Assembly (NCBI GenBank): GCA_029844215.1
Contig: CM056723.1
Coordinates: 4,610,980 to 4,674,979 of the forward strand
Origin: Przewalskia tangutica
Taxonomy: Eukaryota > Streptophyta > Magnoliopsida > Solanales > Solanaceae
Length of the DNA: 64,000 bases
Direction: 5' to 3'
Shown here: positions 49,206-60,211 of the stretch, piece after piece
Position numbering within the stretch: position 1 is the stretch's first letter
How the letters are laid out: every line of letters starts with the position of its first letter
Position numbers and translations under genes: made by a program
The notes under the pieces: model-generated
Databases searched by the model: none
What the model was told of the DNA's origin: nothing
Seen by the model: the letters and a program-made list of their open reading frames with translations, nothing else

Positions 49206-50059
49206 TAGGGGTGACAATGGGGTAGGTTAGGACGGGTTAGGGCAGGGCAAGCCTTGACCTGCTAAGATGTTAATCCGTCATGCCCTGTCCCGTTTAACAT
49301 TTTTTAAAAATTTGCCCTGCGCTGCCCCGTTAAGTCCCATCCCGCCCTGTTTATGTTTATGAAACAAGACACAAACTTAAAACAGTCATAACTTCTTGTC
49401 CGTAAGTTAGATTAATCCCCATAAAGTATCAAACCGTCGAGAACAGAGAAAACTAGAACTTTTATTCAGCACAAACTTTCATATTCTCTACTGATTTGTA
49501 CAGTTTTTACGTCATACATTCTGCCCTTTCAGATTTCGGTTGATCCGAGACAAACTTTAAACAATGATAACTTTTAAACCGTAAGTCGGATTTATCTCCG
49601 TAACGTCTCAAACTGTCGATAACAGAGTAATATAGAACTTTTATTCAGCACAAACTTTCAGATTCTTTACCGATTTGTACAGTTTTTACGTTATACATTC
49701 TGCCCTTCTAGATTTCGGTTGATCCGAGGCAGAAACTTTAAACAGTGATCACTTTCAAATTGTAAGTTGGATTATTCCCCGTAAAGTCTCAATATGATCG
49801 TAACAGAAATATGTACAACTTTATAAAATTTTATCCAATTCTAACAAGTACAACCCATCGTAACAAATTATAATTTCACAATCCAAACTAGTTAGAATTT
49901 TCTAAAAATTATAACATATTAGCTGCCCTACTCTATTTAGAATTTTCTAAAAATGTGTTTTGACCTGCCCCCTGCCCTGTTCCGTTTAAGCATTGGTCTG
50001 TCCTGCCTCGTTTAACGTTTGACCTGTCATATCCTGCCTTGTCTCATTTGCCATCCCTA
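49206..50059. mobile_element. Non-autonomous hAT element with internal tandem repeats (854 bp)
   Basis: Flanked by CGGCTAGT (49198-49205) and CGGCTTGT (50060-50067), an 8-bp duplication with one mismatch. Termini are TAGGGGTGACAATGGGGTAG and, inverted, TAGGGATGGCAAATGAGACA. GC-rich subterminal words (GGGTTAGGGCAGGGCAAG; CTGCCCCCTGCCCTG) surround an AT-rich centre with tandem repeats. Confidence 0.85.
49374..49823. repeat. About 185-bp tandem repeats, 2.4 copies
   Basis: Two full units and a partial third, each with ACTTTTATTCAGCACAAACT, GATTTGTACAGTTTTTACGT and GATTTCGGTTGATCCGAG. They lie wholly inside the hAT element, so the duplication happened within or before the element. Confidence 0.88.
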
Positions 50060-50191
50060 CGGCTTGTTAACCTTTTGTTTTGAAATGCTGGGATCAGCCC
50101 AGGCCCAAGACAACAAATCGGGCCATTCTTTAAGGGTCGGACCAATACGAGTTGAGCAAGTTGTTTTATTTTGGATTGATGCTCTCTATGA

Positions 50192-50407
50192 GGGTGTTTG
50201 GATTGACTAATTTTAAGTATTTTTTTTTTACTTTTAAGTTCTTTTCTACTTTTTGAGGTGTTTGAGTGAGATAAAAAGTGTTTTCAAGCACTATTTTAAG
50301 CTAAAAGGTACAAAATAAGCCAAAAGTAAAAAAGTTGGGTAGAACAAACTTATGACTTTTGACTTTTAGCTTATAAGTGACTTTTAAAAAATCAATCCAA
50401 ACATCTT
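50192..50407. mobile_element. Small MITE
   Basis: Inverted ends GGGTGTTTGGATTGACTAAT (50192-50211) and, reversed, AAGATGTTTGGATTGATTTT (from 50407). The interior is AT-rich with AAGTGTTTT and CTTATAAGTGACTTTTAA words, typical of a very common plant hAT-type MITE. Target duplication is not clear. Confidence 0.7.
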
Positions 50408-51019
50408 CTATATAGTTAGATGGTAATGTCGGATTAAGTTAGACTTCCTTAAGCGGTGTCATCGGATATTGCTTCGTCAATTTATTTTACTACTACACTG
50501 AATTTGAGGACCTCTTATTATGCTGGAGAAATTAATTTGTTAAGAGAAAAGCATGATTGTTCTTGAATTTTGGTTTTAAGGAAGTGCATGAAAGCTGAAT
50601 TAGTTGGAGATAGGTGGGAATATTCGACATGTACAAGAATAAGAAGAAAAGAAAGTTTTAGACACTAAGTTGATTAACCAGGACTTACAAGATTTCCACG
50701 AAGGAAGCAAACTATTTTGTCCTTTGATTCACCAACCAAAGGAAGGAGGTTACACTTGCATCATTGATATATTTTGTACATATGTGTAAAGTTGCAACTT
50801 GATAAAGCTTTAGAAATTTTACACATTAATAGTGTGAAAGTTTTTTCAATTTATACCATATATATATATCAAGTCATTTAAAAGGTAATTACAAATAATT
50901 ATAATATTTATTATAAATAAAAAAGCAAGACAAATAATGTAAAAAATTCATTGCCCTATCAGTACTATCCGCTTGGGCCTATTAAAATGTAACGTACCTT
51001 TTCTTCCATACTTCCTATT
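50408..51019. other. Intergenic, nothing recognised
   Basis: AT-rich DNA between the MITE and the Copia element. Confidence 0.45.
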
Positions 51020-54000
51020 ACTTATACTAGTAATAATACCCCAGTTTTATTATAAATATTATTTATTATAGTGAATGTCTATCTCTATAAGAAAATTTAG
51101 GGTTAGTAATTTTGGGATAAAATCAGTTTTCTATTATAAATAGAGATATTTTCTTCATTGTATTTACATCCCTCAAGAGAAATAAAAACATTTCATCCAT
51201 TTCTCTACAATATTCATGTTCTTATTTTATTATTTTATAACACGTTATCGGCACGAGTTTCTAACTTTGCCAGTAGAGTTTGATTTTCTTATTGACAAAA
51301 GCCAAAAGTTTGTTGGTGGACAATTGTCCCACTTTCAAAATCTAATCGTTGTTAAGAGATATTTCATGGTTGGACTTTTAAGAGGTCTATGTTGTGCTCC
51401 AAATTTTCTTATCCATTACACTAACTTTGGATTCCATTGAATACCATTGCTAATATGCTCCATGAAAAACAAAAATAAGGCACATATTTCTCTCTTTGAA
51501 TTTATTGTCATATATCCTCAAATCAGTCTAGTGGATAACATTGCTTAAAGTACTGTATGTGGAAGAACAACAATATTTTCATTACAACGAATTGCACGAA
51601 GGCCTTTACTGTATGTGTCTATTCTTCTTAGTGGAGATTTAATACAGCAGAAGGTTAATTAGTTTGCAATGACTCCTATATGTCATATTTAAATTATCTA
51701 AAATTCTACATTAGGTTTTTACATAATAATTTTATATTTATGCCTATGATCATCGGAATTGATAATACTTTTATAAGCTTACTATGATTATAATTGAAGA
51801 TACGTTAGAGAAAAATTCTCTACATTAGATGCATGCCTCAATTTGCTCATGAAGTAGAAATATATTAAAAGAGGTTATAAGCGATCATAATATTATATGG
51901 TTAAGGCATGTTCAGTTAGTTATGTTTCATTCTTGAAGAATGAGAACTTTAATAAATGCTACAAAATACAGATTCATTCACTAACGTAAACTTGATGATA
52001 TCTAAAAAAGATTATAAATGCAAATCTGCTCTTGGTTGTGAACTCACCTCTTAAAGAGGTAGAATAATAAAGAAAAAAATATTTTGAATATTCTATGTTT
52101 TACTCCCGAAGTAGTAAACTCATAAATCTGCTTTTGAAGTAGCAAATTTTGAACTCTACACCCTAAGTAGTAGAACTTGAAACTTCACTCCCGAAGAGTA
52201 AAATTTCTTTCATGACACCTTTTGCTATATTTCCGCTTACGCAAGTGTACGTATGTTCAAGTAATAAAGATCCGTAAGACCGAGTTTATCGTCCACAGAG
52301 ACTGGTTTGTCAAGTATCAGTTATATATTTGGTTGACGTTCTTTGGTTTTAGATTTTTGAACTAAGAATTAACTAAATGCAGAAAATAAACTAAGAATGC
52401 TAATACTTTGGGTTTAAAACAGTTATGAAGGAAATAGGGTTTCCAATCTCCTCAACTATCCACTATTTCACGTGTTAATGCAATGCTAATGATTCTTTTT
52501 CTTATTAAGATAATAGGTTAACTAATCTGTCATTATATTCCGGTTAGGACATACAAGAGCTCAACCTTGTGCATAAACTTTATATATTTCTATGATAGAT
52601 TTTACCACACATGGGGATTAAGAACAATAACCTTAAATACTACACAAGTATCGGGGTACTTTCGTCCACGATTTTAACCTATGTCTAAACAACTACAACA
52701 TATTCAAATCTCCCCTCTCGGATCTCGATTCGAAATCATATAAGTGGTGACAATTAGTGATCAGTTAATTATCAAAACAATGTTGAGTAGATATTAATAT
52801 GACTGAAGAAGAAATCAATAACTCTGCATTAACTATATGAAAGAGTTTCAAGAAGATTCGACGGAAAACCCTACTAAAGTAATTAGCTCCTAAACATTGT
52901 CATGTCAAGAACTAAATTACAATCCAACATAGACTGAAATAAAATAAGGGAAAGAAAAGAACTTGAACAAAGTTGTCTCCAATATTGTGTCTTGCCTCCT
53001 TTTCTAGCCTCCAAAAGTATGATATAGAATGAATAAAAGCTTAGGGTTTTGGGATTTTTTAATTGAGAAAATTGTGCTTCGGACCCTAAAAACCGTGTCA
53101 ATTTCGGCCCAGAAATCAGATTTTCGCCTCTGGCGCCGCGGTGCTGCCCTCGGTCGAGAAAAAGAGCTTGCAGGAATATTGGCGCCACGGCGTTGCTGCC
53201 AGGCGCAACGCCGCAGCGACGTCAATTTCCGGTTTTTCGTCCATACTTCGTCAGATTTATTCTATATTTCTCGGGACTTCTTAGACTTCATTTCTTGGCA
53301 TTTTCTTGTGCAGTATCATCCTCAAAAGTAGTATCTTCTCCTTTATAACCGCTGTGATACAAATGAACGAAAAACACACCTAACACAATACTAAACGCAA
53401 AATAAAAGAGTAAAATACTAACTAAAAAAGACTCAAAAGAGTGTATAAAATACTCAACAATACCAACAGTGTCTAAGCAATATTTGGTTGTATAAAATTA
53501 ATGATTAAGGTCTAGAGGAACCTAATTATTTGCCTATATGAATCATGATACCAGTAATGTCCAAAAAATATATGATTATGAAAAATAAATTACAGGCTCC
53601 TGAAGAGCTTATATACTATTATGTAATTCATTTTAGATTGTAATATACGAAGTTGCTGTGACAGAAAGACAAGTTGTAGTAAACCTGATGTTTACTAAAG
53701 TAAGTGACTATCATATTGAAACTATACATGATTGGAGGATTAAATATCTTTAAAATCATAGTGGGTAAGAATATGTATGTGAAAGGTTACCCTCTTTATT
53801 CTTCAAATTGTACTACACAAATATAAGCATGATGAAATACATGTCACAATAAACCAGAAGTTTATTGATACAAAAGACAATTCATGTCACAGTATATCAG
53901 AAATTTATTAAAATAAATAGCACATGGCTTGGTAAACTTGAAGTTTACTAGTATGGTTGGCATGAACAGTTTTGCCATCTTGATTCAAATATAATGTGCG

Positions 54001-54945
54001 GATTGAGTATTCGACATATATTGAAGAACTAGAAGATTATTCAAAATTTATTTGTGTTGCTTGTTCTCGTGATAAGTTGATTACACTAGCTAATGTTGGG
54101 ATTGAATTTCCTAAATTGTGAAAAAATATAAATGGTGAATATGAGTCCTTTCACCTATTATGTGATATATTAAGTAGATGCATCATGAGATGGTCATAAG
54201 TGTGTTTATTGTCAACATGCAGTTTGACATATGCAAAGTTGTTTGCTCAAAATAATTGAATTGAGAGCACAATTTTCACATTATGTAATCTAGATAATTC
54301 ATCTTGACGATGCTGGTTTGGCGTTGAGTGCCTCCGATATATTATAAACCATTGATTATGAGAAAACAAGGCACGTACTGGTCTGAGTTATAATATATTT
54401 CATACAATATCACTTGTATCCTTCAGACCAATAAATTATGATAAATTATCCCTCACAATTGTTTCAGGATCAAGAACCAGATCTTCTCATCTAACAGTTT
54501 TTATGTATGGTATATGATACAAAGATGGATTCCCACAAAAAAGATAGGATATGTGTTGGTTTTTCTAACATAAGGGAGAGAGAATAAGCAGCTAAGAAAT
54601 ATGTTATGAATTATAATTGGTATGATCCTCATTCAAAGATAATTCAAGTCAAGTGTCAGAAGCATTTGCTAACTCAAAATTAATTTCTAATTTCTGTCGT
54701 AACATATTTTTATTAAATTAATGTCCCTGAAGGACAGAGTCTACAACATGCATAAAGTGTGGTAGATCAATCGATTCCAAAAGAAAATAATCATTGAAAA
54801 GGAAAAGGAGCGAATGATCAAAATGATCATAATAAGGAGGCAATGTGCTCTCGAATAGCATAGGACACAACATTTCAGGAAACCTCGTGAGAGGTTTAGG
54901 TACATAAAATAATGGAAGTGATGAGTTCTCAATAAGTTATGTCAC
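51020..54945 (+). mobile_element. Left part of a decayed Copia element
   Basis: 51100-51241 looks like an LTR end with a TATTATAAATAGAG box, followed by ACACGTTATCGGCACGAG, the primer-site region common in one group of plant Copia elements. Further on are CCCGAAGTAGTAAACTC words (52090-52200) typical of their gag region. The integrase region lies around 54090-54450 in several frames (SPFTYYVIY, IELRAQFSHYVI, IIHLDDAG). WYDPH and NVPEGQS occur near 54630-54740. Stops and frameshifts are dense. A separate insertion occupies about 52213-53471. The reading continues at 63318, to the right of the nested gypsy element. Confidence 0.75.
52213..53471 (-). mobile_element. Probable solo LTR inside the Copia remnant
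   Basis: On the minus strand the unit starts TGTTGGTATTGTTGAG and ends AAAAGGTGTCA (TG...CA). It interrupts Copia-like sequence. No clear 5-bp duplication is seen, so the borders are approximate. It includes a GC-rich patch (53120-53220: GGCGCCGCGGTGCTG and GGCGCCACGGCGTTG), and no protein domain. Confidence 0.45.
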
Positions 54946-57900
54946 TGGTATGCGCCCGAACCGGGCCATTCTTGGTGCCTTACCCGGCGCACCCTAGTGA
55001 TACAACATCGAGAAAACCGGAAAATAAAACATGAATCATGAAACAAGAGATATAATAAATAAAACAGTTGCCTTCAGTATATACATAAAACCCGAACAGT
55101 TTAATCCTTTTACAACCCTGCCCACAACAGTTCTACAGACCTCTAAGATTTACAACAACTATGACGGGACAGGGCCCCGCCATACCCCTGAATGTACAAG
55201 AACCTACAACTCAGGGAACACATACCAAAAGATGAGCCTCGAGAAAGCGGAGCTTCCCAACACGAATGTGATCCTATAAGCGGGGATCGGCGATCGATGT
55301 ACCTTTACTGCGGCGTGAACGCAGCCGAAGAAGTCGATGCAACAGTACAGTATGTGAAATCAGAAACATCGTAAATGAAATCATAATAGTCTATATAAAG
55401 CGGGAGACATGTATGATAACCAAACTACGATTCACAACATAAAAGCGATCATGTCAAGTCGGGGACTCACGCCTCAAAGTCATCCTCGTACGTGGAACTC
55501 CTTCCTCACCGCCAGCGATCTAGGTATAAATCATGTGATACGTATAACGGTCTCGGCCCATCTTATGGACCCAATATAGAAGCGTGTGGAATACATTCCG
55601 GATGAACCGTGATCAGTGAAATACATTCCGGATGAGCCAGAGTCAAGTGAGATACATTCGGGTGAACCGTGTCAAGTGAAATACATTCGGATGAGCCGGT
55701 AATCAAGTGAGATACATTTCCGGATGAGCCGTAATCAAGTGAAATACATTCCGGATGAGCCGTGTCAGTGAGATACATTCCGGATGAGCCGTAGTCGAGT
55801 GAACACGATTTGCACAACAAGGCTATCACACGTAACATGGTCAAGTTTCATAACAACAAGCATAAGCAAGTTACACAACTCAAGGTACTTCCATTTTATG
55901 TCAAAGTCGGGTTTTAACCCTAAAGTACTACATACGTTAAATCCTTTTTAAAGAGATACATTCCTTTTATAAAAGTCACCCGATACCGTAGTATAAAACT
56001 AGAGTGATTCACATTATTAAGTAAACTGAACACTTTCTTTTAAACTCAAGTACCAACATTCTTTTCCTAAAGTTCGGTTTGCCTAATTATAAATGCTCAA
56101 GTTTCTCATTTTAGAAAAGGTTTAGTAGTTCGTAGTTTTAATCCTTTAAAACATAATTCTCCTTTAAATGTTTTGAGAAACATATGTCTTATATGTGAGT
56201 AGGTTATTCTTGTTTGTAATCAATCTTATTAAGCGACCATGATCTAGGAAATGTAATATCATTTTGTCTCATCTTAGCTTCATGCGGATGGAGGTTTCTC
56301 TTGGTTTTAATACTTCTTTAGTCAATACATTTTCCTGTTATTAACGCCTGCGGTGGTTTGTCGTCACGCGTTCGATTTCAAATCGATAAAACATTCTTAA
56401 GCCGTTATACCTAACTTCCCATAAAGCTAGTATAACTCTTAAGCTTTCAAAACCAGTAATACTCATTCTTTCAAAGCGATTCATAAATCTCTTGAAATAC
56501 TTCAAGTTCTTTATTAACACATATCAAGCCGCTTATTATTTAAATCGATTTACCTTTTAAAAACCACAAGGTATTTGCTTATCCACATAAAGCTATTATA
56601 ACCGACTTCCCATAAAGCCGTTATAACACTTTATGCTTTAAACCAATCAAATACATTTAGCACGTATGCGTCTCACCGTACTACATAGTTCACACATATC
56701 ATGCTAGAAGAGATAGGAAGAGGTTCACATACCTCGCGACGATTATCGACGATAAGCAAAAAGCTCCAAGTACTACAACCTTGCTAGCCACTTTCCACTC
56801 TCGAGTAGAATACGCTACTCTTAGTACTTTCACCTATAAAGGCCACAAACGTCTATTTAAATCTTAAACACAAGTTCCCATCTTTCTACGAAAATTCGGC
56901 ACCTCACACCGCCAGCGTAAATCTCCTCCTCTGTCGAGGTGGCTACCAAGCCAACCGGGGTTTTATACGTCTAACAGGCGTGTACAATTTCTACTACACA
57001 ACCGGCTACAAGTCTCTTTATGTCTGATCCTATGTAATTCTGATTCGATTCTTTCTTTAAATTCAGCTTAAGTCAAAAGACATTGCGCGATACTAAACTT
57101 AATTCTATATATAGTATACTTGACTATATAATACAACAACATGTAATTTCCAATTACAAAAGGGACAAGATTATTTACCTCGATAAGCCCAAAATTATCC
57201 GAGATAAAAGTCGATCTGAGCAAGGTTTAGCTCTACTCCGTGCGCTCCAAACAACCCTTAGAAGTTCTAACCAACTTCTACTTAAATACTTGACCAACTA
57301 TGAAGATTTCCTTAGGGTTTTGGTTTGAGACTTAAAGGACAAAAGGTAGTATTTAGGGCTCTACGTATAGAGGTAACTTTGGAATACTACAAGATATGAG
57401 GCCAAGGTATTTTGGGCATTATAACAATACTTGGAGAGTATTTCAATACCACTGAGGGGTACCTGAAAACACTCCAAGATGGGGGTTAGGCGAAGGGCCT
57501 TGACAGGAGGGGAACTCGGCCACTAGGCACTCAAAGGGGAGGGGAGGCTTGGGGCGAGAGCAACAAGAGGAGGGGAGGATTGCAAGACTTAGAACACATT
57601 TGGTTGATGAAGTCTTCAACAAAGGAGGGGTATTTATAGGGAAGCGAGGGCGACGATGGACAAGATCAAGCCATGTGCAAGGCAAGTGTAAGGCCTTGAT
57701 CAAGCCAAGTGCACCCTAACCCTACTCCACAAAACATGGCACAAAACAATGCACAAAACAAGGCCAAAACAAGGCACAAAACAAGGCACGATAAAGGCAC
57801 GCGTGAGCCAATCGGCGCTGATCAATCAGTCCCGTGAGGGTGACAAGTGTCACCCTCCGTTGGTCCAAAATGTTTCGTCTCTCGGAAAAATCCATAAAAA

Positions 57901-58063
57901 TAGTAAATGACATAGCGAATTTTCCCAACGTAAGGCTAATGGAAACGTTTCGTCGAAAAACGACTCAAATCGCGACTGGTGCCCAAAATTCGATCTAGCC
58001 AATTCTTAAGGCAAAATTTAATACGTGCGCCTCACGTACATACTGCGGAAATACGGTATAACA
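54946..58063 (-). mobile_element. 3' LTR of an 8.4-kb gypsy-type element
   Basis: 3,118 bp, repeated at 60212-63317. On the minus strand it starts TGTTATACCGTATTTCC right after a polypurine tract (AAGGAGGAGAA, complement of 58064-58074). The left flank GTCAC (54941-54945) is probably half of the target duplication. It differs from the partner LTR mostly by 1-5-base gaps. It contains a 7-copy tandem repeat at 55589-55803. Confidence 0.9.
55589..55803. repeat. 7-copy 30-bp tandem repeat in LTR
   Basis: Unit close to ATACATTCCGGATGAGCCGT plus RATCAAGTGA. Odd and even copies alternate AAATAC/AGATAC, so the original unit was a dimer. Confidence 0.9.
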
Positions 58064-58879
58064 TTCTCCTCCTTAGAAACATTCGTCGAATGTTCCTTCT
58101 CAGCGGATAAAGATGAAGTTCTTCTAACAAGTTTCCACCGCACACGTAGCACAAACATAACACGTTCTCTTCTTCCTTACTCGTCGTGCCTCGCCGATCA
58201 CTTGAACTCTTCTAGTATACTCGCATACTCGATCATCGCTTTAGTTTCCAAAACTTTGGAGTCACCACCTCCAAACTTGGTCATCTACTAGCCTCGATCT
58301 TCCTTAAGGCCATTCCGCCTTCACGATCCGCTACGGTCGAACATATCCACGAACTCATCGATGGTTACCAAAACTTGGGCCTAGCTCCTCGTGACCCTAC
58401 CACTGGCGGGACCACCTGCGACCCCACCCGCTGGCCGGGTTCTGGTTGACCGCAAATGGTCCTCAACCCGACCCTGCGCTAAACTCTTGTTCCGATCCGA
58501 ACAATCTTACTAATTCACATCATGAAAGCTACCACTTTCATTTACCCAACCAGGACTTATCACACAATACTTTCTAGGCATAAAATGCACTCTGTCGAGG
58601 ATCACTGAAAAATCTTGTACCCAAGGCGGCGCATCTAAGGTCTCAATCGTAATATTCTAAGGTTCATCATTCCTCACTTTGAGCTTACCCTTTTTCCCCA
58701 GGCAGTTCCTAAATCACATTTTAGCACAAAGCTATCCGAACATAACACCTAACACATTAACATAACATCAAAACATACAAGCCTCTAGAGGTTTAAGGAT
58801 ATACTGGCTACCGCTCACTCTAATCGTAAATGCGCCTGCGTATGTATGAAAGCGATGAACACCGCGATCCGTGAGCTGC

Positions 58880-60000
58880 GCCCAAGCCGGTACCTCTCCT
58901 ATAAGCACGATCTCGTCACATGGCCACACGGCGCGGTGAAACAAGCACCGATAAAAAGCGACATTCCGGGATGATGTTTGCCACATCGTGCACCGGCGAG
59001 GGCGTGAATCTGTTGGCTAGAACCCGTATACCGCACGTGAACGAAGCCACGGAGCTCGACCGGCTCGAATACCACGAGCGTCACGGCGATCGGGGACCAC
59101 TCGTCTTGGCGGAGGTACATAACTTTCTTGGCGGTCCGCCTTGAAAGTTACCAAAGGACCTGCCGTCGCGGCCTCTTCTGGCGATCTCGGTCGTTCCGTC
59201 GATCTCTCGTGCCTCGCATCTGGTGCGTGAGCTGCGTGCGGGCAATGTCCATGCGGTGAAGGGCTACACCGAACAAGCCTCTGCCAGTACTCATCCGGCC
59301 GGTGGCGTAGCGGTGTACTCCTCATGCTCGGCCTACTCTGAGGGACATACCGAGCTAATGAGTCGAACTCCACATTGTACTCTCTAACCGCCCGCGTCAC
59401 GCCTCAACGTCAAAAATCGCCGGCCCGAGCCTCTCTCATCGTGGGGCAAGAAATGCAAGAAAAGCCGCCGAGAACTTCGTCCCATACGGTGGAAGTGCAT
59501 GCTCTTCCCGGGACAACTCGCGAATCAAACGATCAAGCTGCGATCACGCGGTGATGCGAACCAATACCACCGACTACGCCTCGAGACTCGATCACTCTCG
59601 CGATCCGCTGTAGTGTCGGATAAACTCACGAGGTCGTCCTCGGCTCGATCCATAGAACAACTGGCGGGCTGACTCGAGAAAGTCACGTAGCCTCAGCCCA
59701 TGCGCTCGGGGTGAACTACGGGTGCTCTGAAATTTGGAGGCTGTATCGACCTATCCTCATATCGGCCACGACCGCGGCGATCGCCATCTCGCTTGTACCC
59801 GTCTCCGGCTCCGGTGTGGGGCGGGGGCTCGGTATCTTGTAGTCTCGGCCAGCTGCTGCGGCTCTAAACTCTCTTTGGTCTTTGGCGTCGCGAAACCCGC
59901 CGTCGGGCATCTTGTCTCAGTCTTGGCCAGGGCTGCGCCTCGTACTCCTCGTATCTCGCTAACGACTCCTCATTGCCTTGCCCGTGGGCACAGGTTGCCT
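58880..60000 (-). pseudogene. gag remnant (Ty3/gypsy)
   Basis: Minus-strand pieces in changing frames: AVREYNVEFDSLARYVP near 59340-59400, VHRYATGR... ALHRMDIARTQ near 59220-59320, and a zinc-knuckle-like end RCGKHHPG... CGHVTRSC near 58915-59000. These occur in the order of gypsy gag: core, then RNA-binding knuckle. Small gaps break the frame repeatedly. No protease or reverse transcriptase motif follows. Confidence 0.75.
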
Positions 60001-60196
60001 ACGCGGAGGCATAAGCGGTAAAGGAAAGGAATACGTCGGAGGGTCCGATTTATCACACAGCTAAGGCGCGATCTCGGATGAGAAGAATGGAAACCAATCC
60101 TAAATGTCCTATAGCCTCACGATTATAGATGTGGTGCGCAACACCGATAATCAAGACTACTGTACACGATGCGTAGACACTTTCCGAGGACTAATC

Positions 60197-60208
60197 GCTC
60201 TGATACCA
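60197..60208 (-). promoter_or_regulatory. Primer-binding site (initiator tRNA-Met type)
   Basis: TGGTATCAGAGC on the minus strand, three bases after the 5' LTR end, complementary to the 3' end of initiator tRNA-Met. It fixes the minus-strand orientation of the element. Confidence 0.9.
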
Positions 60209-60211
60209 CTT

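Larger units (their letters stand above)
58064..60211 (-). other. Internal region of the 8.4-kb gypsy-type element
   Basis: 2.1 kb between the LTRs, far too short for gag-pol. Beside the 5' LTR (right side) is the primer-binding site TGGTATCAGAGC, complement of 60197-60208, matching initiator tRNA-Met. At the other end is the polypurine tract. Only a gag remnant is recognisable; 58080-58880 shows no domain. The element is non-autonomous. Confidence 0.85.

Noticed and set aside
55589..55803. Regular about 30-bp repeats resembling a CRISPR array
   Set aside because: Units are directly adjacent with no unique spacers and lie inside a plant LTR; they are ordinary tandem repeats.
57443..57928. 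Open frames on the minus strand in LTR1 (with partners at 62694-63063 in LTR2)
   Set aside because: They lie in LTRs, differ in frame between the two copies, and contain simple repeats (CALFWPCFVHCFVPCF); no domain.
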